Shown in pieces: positions 7,911 through 15,227 of a stretch of DNA of 26,460 nucleotides. The position numbers were made by a program, and so were the translations under genes. The stretch is from Caldisericia bacterium. Its GTDB lineage: Bacteria > Caldisericota > Caldisericia > JAAYUI01. Every line of letters starts with the position of its first letter. The stretch's first letter is position 1. The DNA lies in contig JAGNLA010000020.1 in the NCBI GenBank assembly GCA_017999835.1, positions 1 through 26,460 on the forward strand, written 5' to 3'. The notes below the pieces were generated by a model, which had not been told where the DNA came from, did no database searches, and worked only from the letters and a program-made list of their open reading frames with translations.

Positions 7911-8881
7911 CAGAAAGCAGCCTCGATCAGAATATCCAGGAGTTCGCCTGTTGAGATTCCAGCAACCTGGGCTGCGTGTGGAACTATTGATGTGGCGGTA
8001 AAACCAGGAAGGGTGTTGATTTCAAGGACTTTCAGGGAACTGTCTGCGGCAAGATACATGTCGGTTCTGGTGACACCAGCGCAACCTATGAGTTTGTGAA
8101 CCTTTACAGCCAGAGCCTGGGCTTTTTTGGTTGATTCATCTGGGATTGGTGCCGGGGTTGTTTCATCGGTTGCGCCTGGTTCGTACTTGGCTTTCAAGTC
8201 GAAAAACTCGGAATTGTATGGAGCAATGAGAGTTACCGGCAATGCTTCCGGTTCCTGCCCTTTTCTTTGAAGCACAGAACAGGTTATCTCAGTGCCTTTG
8301 AGCAGTTCCTCTGCGATGATGATGTCATCATACCTGAAGGCTTCATCGATTGCCTTTGCCAAATCCTCCGTTTTTTTCACCAGAGACGTGCCAAACGACG
8401 AACCGGAGCGGTTCGGTTTGATGACAGTAGGCATGAAAGGAATGTCTGCAGATTCGCCTTTTCTTATGAAAACGGATTGTGGAACAGGCACGCTTCCGGA
8501 TTGGAGCACAAGCCTTGAACGCATCTTGTCCATGCCAAGCGCAGACGAGGCATGGTCTGAACCGGTGCAGGCTATGCCAATGGTTTTGAGGAATGCCTGG
8601 AAAGCGCCGTCCTCGCCGAAAGGCCCGTGGAGAGCGTTGCACACCACATCAGCCTTACCCTTGAGTATGGCTGTGATCTGGTAGGCGGGCGCGGTCTTTG
8701 ACGCCATTGCTCTGTCGATGTCTTCATCGACTGACATGAAACCATTTTTATCAATAAATAGTGCACCGACCGTGTATTTTTGACGATCAAGGTTGGCAAA
8801 CATATTGCGACCGGTCGCAATAGAGATGTCGTGTTCAGCCGCTGGTCCGCCAAATGCAACAAGTACTTTAGCTTTTCCCAT
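7910..8881 (-). CDS. ddl: D-alanine--D-alanine ligase
   Basis: This cytoplasmic ATP-grasp enzyme joins two D-alanines for peptidoglycan precursors. At 323 residues it is close to the usual 300-370. Visible family motifs are the N-terminal AFGGPAAEHDIS, NALHGPFGEDGAFQAF, the ACTGSDHASSALGMDK segment, the AKY containing the specificity tyrosine of D-Ala-D-Ala enzymes, and the metal/phosphate motif EINTLPGFT near the C-terminus. The Tyr argues for a D-Ala rather than a D-lactate acceptor. No clear Shine-Dalgarno precedes the ATG. It heads a tightly packed operon of surface proteins, not a mur cluster. Confidence 0.93.
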   Translation of the reverse strand: MGKAKVLVAFGGPAAEHDISIATGRNMFANLDRQKYTVGALFIDKNGFMSVDEDIDRAMASKTAPAYQITAILKGKADVVCNALHGPFGEDGAFQAFLKTIGIACTGSDHASSALGMDKMRSRLVLQSGSVPVPQSVFIRKGESADIPFMPTVIKPNRSGSSFGTSLVKKTEDLAKAIDEAFRYDDIIIAEELLKGTEITCSVLQRKGQEPEALPVTLIAPYNSEFFDLKAKYEPGATDETTPAPIPDESTKKAQALAVKVHKLIGCAGVTRTDMYLAADSSLKVLEINTLPGFTATSIVPHAAQVAGISTGELLDILIEAAF

Positions 8882-8963
8882 CGGGTGATGATTTTATTCA
8901 AAAAAAAATGCTTGGCAAGAACAATTGCTCCGGAATTGTTGAATAATTGTGAGGATTGGATTG

Positions 8964-10364
8964 TCACTTACCACTGGTTTTTATCGGCTCCGGTTTCAGA
9001 TCTAGTTTCCTGAGTTTGAGGTTGTACATTCGTTCTTGATCCAGACTGCATCGGTAGATTGATTTATCGTTCATAAAATAAATTGACATAAAACCATTTT
9101 CATAGGAAACGTAGCTTTCAGTCACCGGTTCATCGATGCCATAAGTTTTGCAGACATAAAGATTATTAATGTAATCGAACATAATAATGGGTTTGTCGTT
9201 GTCTAACTGGTCAAGCCCAAGGTTGACGAATATGCCTGATGAGACAGCATCGTTGGAATAAACTTTCTGATCCACATTTGGAAACCAACACATACAAAAC
9301 AAGTTGATAGGTTTTATCTTTATTGGTGTCAATGTTTCCTGTTTCTCATCAAAATGATAGTAATTGTCGTGGTTTTGAGCAATGTTGTAAAACTTTAGAG
9401 AATTGTCACCCAGCAACAACTGCTTGTAAGAAACTGAACCATTGTATGAATCAAAAACAAAGTATTTGCCATCATTAATCAATATGATACCGTTTGTGTT
9501 ATAGAGATTGTAATGCTCAGTGGTTACTGGGATGAAATAAGAATTCTTCAAGCCAGTTGATTCTTTTACTGCCCCTTTTGCCACCAAAGTTACTTTGTCA
9601 CTCTTCTCGATGTGATAAATTGACTTTCCATCGAAAGCGTATATGTCGATGCCGTGTATGCTGTAGTCAAAATCGAATATGAATGGTTTTTCGATTGGGA
9701 AAACCATGCCAGGCACTTGGGACTTGCCATCGAAATACTCAATGGTATTGGTTTTGTTATTGGCTGCAAAGAATGAATTTTCACCAGCCAAGCAAACAAA
9801 CTTCATGTCGTCAAACTTTATGCTAAGCACTTTGTCAAGTGTTGGCTTGGCGTTAGGAATTATTTGGTTTTTCTCGCTGTCCCAATTCCAGTCCTTGTCG
9901 ATGCTGTACACATCCAGAAACCTCTTTGAGCCAGACAGATATTGGCAAGCAATGTTTATAGATTGTCCCTCAAAATAATCCACATACTCAATTTCCCCAT
10001 CAACTTGATGCGTGGTCAGAAGATTTGTTAGCGAAAGTGAATCATAAACCTGGATATTTTTGTTGTCATAAGCGATGGAAAAGCTTTGAAATTTATAACT
10101 ATCCTCTTGACTTTTAGCAGTTACCAAATGTAGATTTGGTCTGGATGAATTGATTTTTTCAAATTGCAATGTTGAATAAGGCTTTACAAATCGGCTTATC
10201 TTGTTGAACACTTCTATTGGCCAGCGTGGATTGGTTCCGCACACCCCAAAAATGACAATTGAAAGAATCAAGCCAACAAAGAACAAGGCAATCCTTAAGG
10301 CATGCCTGTTATACTCTTTCCTCATCTCGAGACTATCTTTTTCTGTTTCTCCCATGTTATCCAT
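8964..10364 (-). CDS. Membrane-anchored beta-propeller-like protein of unknown function
   Basis: The 466-residue protein has a short N-terminal tail, one membrane helix (about residues 24-46, ALRIALFFVGLILSIVIFGV), then a long extracytoplasmic region of regularly spaced beta strands with aromatic and Asp-Gly turns (for example YFDGKSQVPG, IYAFDGKSIYHIE, LINDGKYFVFDSYNG). The spacing suggests propeller blades, but no named repeat is clear. It resembles in style the two propeller proteins at 17142-19899. The start is uncertain: ATG 10364 is close to the predicted transcription start, and in-frame ATGs at 10355 and 10325 are alternatives. It precedes ddl by 82 bases. Confidence 0.6.
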   Translation of the reverse strand: MDNMGETEKDSLEMRKEYNRHALRIALFFVGLILSIVIFGVCGTNPRWPIEVFNKISRFVKPYSTLQFEKINSSRPNLHLVTAKSQEDSYKFQSFSIAYDNKNIQVYDSLSLTNLLTTHQVDGEIEYVDYFEGQSINIACQYLSGSKRFLDVYSIDKDWNWDSEKNQIIPNAKPTLDKVLSIKFDDMKFVCLAGENSFFAANNKTNTIEYFDGKSQVPGMVFPIEKPFIFDFDYSIHGIDIYAFDGKSIYHIEKSDKVTLVAKGAVKESTGLKNSYFIPVTTEHYNLYNTNGIILINDGKYFVFDSYNGSVSYKQLLLGDNSLKFYNIAQNHDNYYHFDEKQETLTPIKIKPINLFCMCWFPNVDQKVYSNDAVSSGIFVNLGLDQLDNDKPIIMFDYINNLYVCKTYGIDEPVTESYVSYENGFMSIYFMNDKSIYRCSLDQERMYNLKLRKLDLKPEPIKTSGK

Positions 10365-10370
10365 GGTCTG

Positions 10371-10399
10371 ATGTTACCACAAAAATCAACGCAAATCAA
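10371..10399 (-). promoter_or_regulatory. Possible minus-strand promoter for the propeller gene
   Basis: On the minus strand, TTGATT (10394-10399) and TAACAT (10371-10376) are 17 bp apart. The start site would fall at the first ATG of the propeller gene. That would mean a leaderless message or use of a later ATG. The match is only moderate. Confidence 0.3.
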
Positions 10400-10419
10400 A
10401 TTCACTTCACCAAAAAAGC

Positions 10420-10447
10420 TTGCCACAGAGCCAAAAATAAATATACT
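10420..10447 (+). promoter_or_regulatory. Promoter of the ileS-sigma operon
   Basis: TTGCCA (10420-10425), a 16-bp spacer and TATACT (10442-10447) lie just ahead of ileS. The start site would be near 10454, giving a leader of about 24 nt. That is too short for a T-box riboswitch, so ileS is not T-box controlled from this promoter. Confidence 0.6.
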
Positions 10448-10477
10448 ATCCATTTAACAAATTTTTGGAGGCATGTG

Positions 10478-13400
10478 ATGTTTGAAGTTCTAGGCGCAAA
10501 GTCAATAGCAGGCGAAGAGGAAGAGACCTTAAAATTCTGGTCTGACCACGATATATTCAAAAAATCCATCAGCAATCGAATCAATTCGCCAAACTTTGTA
10601 TTCTTTGAAGGACCGCCAACAGCTAACGGCATGCCTGGAATTCATCATTGCCTCTCACGCATTTACAAGGACACCGTCTGCAGGTGGCACACCATGCACG
10701 GCTTCATGGTAGACAGGAAAGCTGGCTGGGACACCCACGGATTGCCAGTTGAGCTGGAAGTCGAAAAGCAGCTTGGTTTTTCAGGCAAGCAAGAGATAGA
10801 AAAATACGGAATCGAACCGTTCATCAAAAAGTGCAAAGATTCTGTCTTCAAATATGAGAGCCAGTGGGTCAAGATGACCGAAAGAATAGGCTTCTGGCTT
10901 GATTTTGAACACCAGTATATGACTCTCAAGAACGACTACATCGAATCGCTCTGGTGGATCCTCAAGACCGCCTGGGACAAGGGTTTGCTCTATCAGGGCT
11001 ACAAGGTTGTCCCTTACTGCCCAAGATGTGGAACCACGCTCAGTTCTCACGAAGTAGCCCAAGGTTACGAAGAAACCAAAGATCCATCGATATTTGTTAA
11101 GATGGAGTTGGTTGATGAACCCGGAACTTCGTTCCTTGTTTGGACAACCACCCCCTGGACATTGCCGGCAAACGTGGCATTGGCCGTCAAAGCCGATGTC
11201 GATTACGTCAAGGTGAAAAAAGGCGACGACACTCTGATAATGGTCGAGAACCTCGTTGCAACTGTGCTTGAGAAAGATTACGAAATAATCGACAGGTTCA
11301 AGGGTTCGACCCTTGCCGGCAAACAGTACAAACCGCTGTTTACATTCATGAAGCCTGACAAAAAGGCATACTTTGTCATAACAGCCGACTTTGTCGGTGT
11401 TGATGACGGCTCAGGAATAGTTCACATTGCACCGGCATTCGGTACTGATGACATGGAACAGTCAAGAAAATATGACCTACCAGTACTCATGACTGTCAAT
11501 GAAGCTGGCGAGTTCCTGCCTGAAATCACTCCATGGGCTGGCAGGTTTGTAAAAGATGCCGATGTAGACATCATCATGGATTTAAAGACTCGAGGAATAC
11601 TCTTCAAGTCAGGAAAAATTACACACACCTATCCGTTCTGCTGGAGATGCGACTCACCACTCCTGTACTTTGCAAAACCCTCATGGTACATCAAAATGTC
11701 ATCCCTGCGCGACAACCTTATAAAAAACAACGAAACCGTGACCTGGTACCCGAGCCACATCAAAGAAGGCCGTTTTGGCGAGTGGCTTCGCGAGGTCAAG
11801 GACTGGGCGATATCCCGTGAACGTTACTGGGGAACGCCTCTTCCAATCTGGGTTTGTGAAAAATGTGGCAAACAGATTGCCATTGGTTCGATAAAAGAGC
11901 TTAAGGAAAAGTCTGACAACTGCCCTGACGACATCGAGCTTCACAGGCCGTACGTCGACAACGTCACAATAAAGTGCGAATGTGGCGGAGTGATGAAGCG
12001 CGTGCCAGAAGTTTGTGATTGCTGGTTCGACTCAGGCTCCATGCCTTATGCACAGTGGCACTACCCGTTTGAAAACAAGGACAAGTTTGAAAGCCATTTC
12101 CCGGCAGACTTCATCTCAGAGGCGATTGACCAGACCCGAGGTTGGTTCTACACCCTTATGGCTGTGTCAACCATCCTTTTTGACAAGTCAGCGTTTAAAT
12201 CCTGCATCTGTCTTGAGCTGATCGTTGACGAGAATGGCCAGAAGATGAGCAAATCCAGAGGAAATGTTGTTGACCCATGGCTGATCCTTAACAACCAAGG
12301 CGCCGACACGCTCAGATGGACAATCTACACCTCCTCTCCTCCATGGACACCAACAAGAATAGGCGTCAACAACGCAACTGAATGCTTCAGAGGTTTCACA
12401 CTCCTGTTCCGCAACGTTTACAACTTCTTTTCCATGTACGCAAACATCGACGGCTTTGACCCGCGCAACAACTTCATTCCTCTCCAAAAGAGACACTTCC
12501 TCGACAGGTGGATAATCTCCAAGACCGAGTCACTGGTAAAATACATCGAATCAGAGATGAAAAAGTATGGCATCACCCAGGCAACAAGGCGTATTCAGCA
12601 GTTTGTCGATGAACTTGCCAACTGGTACATCAGACGCTCCAGGAGAAGATTCTGGAAATCTGAATCAGACTCAGACAAATTCGGAGCCTATCACACACTT
12701 TACGAGGTACTCAAAACCTTATCCGTGGCAATCGCCCCGTTTGAGCCATTCTTTGCGGAGAAACTCTACCAAACATTGGTGGTTCCTTATGATCCGGCAA
12801 TGCCAGAGTCTGTCCACCTGTGTGACTATCCAAAAGCCGATGAAACCAAGATCGACATCGAGCTAGAAAAGATGATGGATTTTGTCAGGGATGTTGTCTC
12901 AGTTGGCCTGAAGGCAAGAAAAGCCCTCAAGATTAAAGTCAGACAGCCACTTGCGCGCTTGACAGCCAGAGTGACTGATCAATACCAAAAGCTTGCAATC
13001 GGCAATTTTGCTGAACTCATCAGGGAAGAAGTCAACATTAAAGAAGTTGACGTAAGCTCCAAGATGGACACCTATCTCAATATTGTGGTAAAGCCAAATT
13101 TAAAAACCCTTGGAAAGCGTTTTGGGCAGAAGCTTGGTGAAGTAAAAGACGCACTTGCCAAGACCGATGGCAAGGCAATCCTCCACGAGATAGTCATAAG
13201 CGGTTTCTACAAACTCACTCTTCCAGACGGGGAACATGAGCTCACAAAGGAAGATCTGCTTGTTGAACGTCAAAACCTTGAAGGATTCTATGTCGAATCC
13301 GATGGCGACATCGAGGTCATGCTTTCGACCACAATCACACCAGAGCTCAAAAACGAAGGACTGGCAAGGGAAGTTATCCATGCTATCCAAAATCTCCGAA

Positions 13401-13642
13401 AAGAATCCGGATTGGCAGTCGACGATAAAATCAAATTGAGCGTATCCGGGTCTAATCTGGTGTGCGAAGCGGTAAATCAACACAAAGACAGCATATTGAA
13501 GGAGACGCTATCAGCGTCGCTGCAGTCAGAACCGTTGCAGACTTCGGCAAAGATCTCTCTGGAAGGGGAGGAAGTGTCGATTGGTCTGGAACTGTTCCAA
13601 AAGGGCAGTGGCAGGATGCCTCAACCGGAAGGGATGGATTGA
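10478..13642 (+). CDS. ileS: Isoleucyl-tRNA synthetase, type 2 (long, eukaryote-like class)
   Basis: The enzyme charges tRNA-Ile with isoleucine in the cytoplasm. The 1054-residue class I synthetase has FFEGPPTANGMPGIHH with the HIGH-equivalent GIHH at 54-57, RKAGWDTHGLPVE, the CP1 editing domain, and KMSKS at 589-593 (ENGQKMSKSRGNVVDPW). Zinc-ribbon-like Cys pairs occur (CPRCG, CWRC, CEKCG with CECGG). The length, motif wording and long C-terminal part match the IleS2 class, which is typically less sensitive to mupirocin than the common bacterial class. I chose ATG 10478 because TTGGAGG lies six bases upstream and the protein then begins MFEVLGAKSIAG. An open frame extends to 10259 but is not coding. 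Its stop overlaps the start of the downstream sigma factor. Confidence 0.95.
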   Translation: MFEVLGAKSIAGEEEETLKFWSDHDIFKKSISNRINSPNFVFFEGPPTANGMPGIHHCLSRIYKDTVCRWHTMHGFMVDRKAGWDTHGLPVELEVEKQLGFSGKQEIEKYGIEPFIKKCKDSVFKYESQWVKMTERIGFWLDFEHQYMTLKNDYIESLWWILKTAWDKGLLYQGYKVVPYCPRCGTTLSSHEVAQGYEETKDPSIFVKMELVDEPGTSFLVWTTTPWTLPANVALAVKADVDYVKVKKGDDTLIMVENLVATVLEKDYEIIDRFKGSTLAGKQYKPLFTFMKPDKKAYFVITADFVGVDDGSGIVHIAPAFGTDDMEQSRKYDLPVLMTVNEAGEFLPEITPWAGRFVKDADVDIIMDLKTRGILFKSGKITHTYPFCWRCDSPLLYFAKPSWYIKMSSLRDNLIKNNETVTWYPSHIKEGRFGEWLREVKDWAISRERYWGTPLPIWVCEKCGKQIAIGSIKELKEKSDNCPDDIELHRPYVDNVTIKCECGGVMKRVPEVCDCWFDSGSMPYAQWHYPFENKDKFESHFPADFISEAIDQTRGWFYTLMAVSTILFDKSAFKSCICLELIVDENGQKMSKSRGNVVDPWLILNNQGADTLRWTIYTSSPPWTPTRIGVNNATECFRGFTLLFRNVYNFFSMYANIDGFDPRNNFIPLQKRHFLDRWIISKTESLVKYIESEMKKYGITQATRRIQQFVDELANWYIRRSRRRFWKSESDSDKFGAYHTLYEVLKTLSVAIAPFEPFFAEKLYQTLVVPYDPAMPESVHLCDYPKADETKIDIELEKMMDFVRDVVSVGLKARKALKIKVRQPLARLTARVTDQYQKLAIGNFAELIREEVNIKEVDVSSKMDTYLNIVVKPNLKTLGKRFGQKLGEVKDALAKTDGKAILHEIVISGFYKLTLPDGEHELTKEDLLVERQNLEGFYVESDGDIEVMLSTTITPELKNEGLAREVIHAIQNLRKESGLAVDDKIKLSVSGSNLVCEAVNQHKDSILKETLSASLQSEPLQTSAKISLEGEEVSIGLELFQKGSGRMPQPEGMD

Positions 13643-14190
13643 GCGACAGTAGTTCGCGTAATCTGTTCGAAACTCTGGTGCTTGAGCATCAGGATTATCT
13701 TTTCACGTTCATTTATTCAATGGTCGGCAACCGAGACGACGCCGATGACCTGACTGCAAAGACCTTTTTGCGGGCATATATGGCGTTCAGCGGTTTCAAG
13801 AGGAACTGCTCGTTTAAGACGTGGCTGACCACTGTCGCAATAAACCTTGTAAAAAACTATAGGCGAGACAGCAAGTCTCTCGCAAGTCTTGACCTTGAGT
13901 CTGAAGAGTCAGGCTTTGAACCTGTTTCTCAGTTTACTACACCCGAGCAGGACACACTGGCCTGTGAACAGAGGCAAAACATAGGCAGAATCATAAGACA
14001 GATCCCAATGCAATACAGAGCCTGTCTTGTCCTGCGTCACGTCAATCAACTCAGTTATGAGGAAATTTCAGAATTAACAAAACTTCCGGTAACAACAATC
14101 CGAAACCGAATTCATCACGGCAAGCGGATTTTACGGGAGCTTTGCGAAAAAAACGGCATGGTTGTGCCAAAAGAAGGTGATGATGACTAG
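13639..14190 (+). CDS. ECF-type RNA polymerase sigma factor
   Basis: The protein has 183 residues from a TTG start. Region 2 (about residues 13-80) contains DYLFTFIYSMVGNRDDADDL and FKTWLTTVAINLVKNYRR. Region 4 (about 120-172) is a helix-turn-helix, LSYEEISELTKLPVTTIRNR. It lacks regions 1 and 3, as ECF factors do. The TTG at 13639 overlaps the ileS stop (TTGA) and has GGAAGGG six bases upstream. The open frame runs back to 13462 inside ileS, but that part is not sigma-like. It directs polymerase to a dedicated set of promoters. Overlap with the next gene, a small membrane protein, suggests that protein holds it inactive. The downstream genes suggest an envelope signal. Confidence 0.9.
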   Translation: MSDSSSRNLFETLVLEHQDYLFTFIYSMVGNRDDADDLTAKTFLRAYMAFSGFKRNCSFKTWLTTVAINLVKNYRRDSKSLASLDLESEESGFEPVSQFTTPEQDTLACEQRQNIGRIIRQIPMQYRACLVLRHVNQLSYEEISELTKLPVTTIRNRIHHGKRILRELCEKNGMVVPKEGDDD

Positions 14191-14509
14191 CGAAAAAGAG
14201 TGGCTAGACGAGTGTGTGTTCAAGAGCCTTCGAAACGAGGCGTCACCAAACATTTTGCCAAAGGCTCTCAAGATGTATGATGAGAGTGCAAAAAGAAGAA
14301 GTGTTTACAAACCCTATCTCAAGATTTTGCAGTTCCTGGTGATGCTGTTGATTCAGGCTCTCAGTTTTTTTTATGATCTAGTCGGCGAGATTTTTACTGC
14401 GTTTGGCGCTTTGCCCAGAGCAAGACGATCGCAGGAAAAACTCACTGATTACTTCACGGCGACAATGCTTGTGTTGTCGCTGACTTATGTTTCCCTAGAC
14501 AACCACTAG
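14183..14509 (+). CDS. Small membrane protein, candidate anti-sigma factor
   Basis: The 108-residue protein has a charged N-terminal third (about 1-48), a long hydrophobic segment (about 50-80, ILQFLVMLLIQALSFFYDLV) and a second hydrophobic stretch near the C-terminus. The start codon lies inside the end of the sigma gene (8-bp overlap), and AAGAAGG in the sigma coding sequence acts as its ribosome-binding site. No zinc anti-sigma motif (HxxxCxxC) is present, so assignment rests on position and on the cytosolic-head-plus-membrane layout. I recognise no named family. The ATG at 14180 is an equally possible start. Confidence 0.55.
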   Translation: MTSEKEWLDECVFKSLRNEASPNILPKALKMYDESAKRRSVYKPYLKILQFLVMLLIQALSFFYDLVGEIFTAFGALPRARRSQEKLTDYFTATMLVLSLTYVSLDNH

Positions 14510-14527
14510 AAAAATTGAGGAGGTTTT

Positions 14528-15061
14528 ATGAAGGACAAGATAGTCCCGATATCTATAGCTGTGGTCATTCTCCTGGTCGGAGTGCTGCTGATGGTGATGA
14601 ATCTAATGAACGTCCCATTGACGTTTGACAAGATATGGCCGGCCATCCCGATTGTCATCGGTTTGCTGATGCTGCTGAGGGTCAATGCCGACTATGGCGT
14701 AGTGTTTCCATCAATCATAATGATAGGCGTGGGCGCAATATTTTACATCGACAACCTTCAGCTGCTTGGCGCTGGCATAAACATGGGTCAGCTGTGGCCA
14801 TTGTTTCCGATTGTTGTTGGTCTTGCATTTGTGGCTCTATACGCATTCAAGCCACACGACTGGGGAGTGCTCATCCCTGCAGCAGCCTGCCTTATCACCG
14901 GTTCAGTTTTCATGTCCATGCAGCAGATGAAAAACATCATGATATTTATCATCGCTCCAGTGATCATAATCGTTGGAATCCTCATGATTGTAACCTCGCT
15001 TAGGAAACCTGGTCAAATTGATGGAACCAAAAATGACGGGCGAAGCGAAAAGACTCTATAG
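14528..15061 (+). CDS. LiaF/DUF5668-like multi-helix membrane protein
   Basis: The 177-residue protein is almost entirely hydrophobic, with about six membrane helices. It reads as repeats of a LiaI/LiaF-type unit: helix, short amphipathic turn, IWPAIPIVIGLLML, and again MGQLWPLFPIVVGLAFVAL, then a third weaker copy. In other bacteria this unit occurs in sensors of cell-envelope stress and often beside PspC proteins, as here. A strong GAGGAGG site precedes the ATG. Its tail overlaps the next gene by about 40 bp in another frame. It is probably part of the envelope-stress output of the upstream ECF sigma factor. Confidence 0.7.
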   Translation: MKDKIVPISIAVVILLVGVLLMVMNLMNVPLTFDKIWPAIPIVIGLLMLLRVNADYGVVFPSIIMIGVGAIFYIDNLQLLGAGINMGQLWPLFPIVVGLAFVALYAFKPHDWGVLIPAAACLITGSVFMSMQQMKNIMIFIIAPVIIIVGILMIVTSLRKPGQIDGTKNDGRSEKTL

Positions 15062-15215
15062 ACCCAGAAAGAACAGAGTATTGTCCGGTGTTTGCGGTGG
15101 CATTGGCGACTACTTTGGGATTGATCCAGTAATAGTCAGATTGGTGTTTATCTTCACCGGGGTAGGTTTGTTGGCTTATATCGTGATGGCAATAATCATA
15201 CCAATTGAACCATAA
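15021..15215 (+). CDS. PspC-domain membrane protein
   Basis: The 64-residue protein has the PspC core: RLYRPRKNRVLSGVCGGIGDYF, then DPVIVRLVFIFTGVGLLAYIVMAIIIPIE, a single or hairpin membrane helix. Phage-shock protein C family members respond to damage of the inner membrane. The start lies within the upstream gene. ATG 15021 is chosen, though ATG 15033 (MTGEAKRLYRP) is also possible and fits the family length. It sits between a LiaF-like protein and the bactofilin-like protein, which fits an envelope-stress role. Confidence 0.85.
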   Translation: MEPKMTGEAKRLYRPRKNRVLSGVCGGIGDYFGIDPVIVRLVFIFTGVGLLAYIVMAIIIPIEP

Positions 15216-15227
15216 AGAGAGGGAAGA

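Noticed and set aside
8910-8940. Hairpin AACAATT/AATTGTT with a nearby T-run between the propeller gene and ddl (minus strand)
   Set aside because: The stem is only 7 bp, AT-rich, and 9-10 bases from the T-run, so it is a weak terminator at best. I did not list it as a feature.
10259-10477. In-frame upstream extension of ileS by 73 codons
   Set aside because: The extension lacks synthetase similarity, overlaps the divergent propeller gene and lies upstream of the promoter. TTGGAGG before ATG 10478 marks the true start.
13462-13638. In-frame upstream extension of the ECF sigma gene inside ileS
   Set aside because: The residues there are not sigma-like and the DNA codes for the IleRS C-terminus. 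The TTG at 13639 has a ribosome-binding site.
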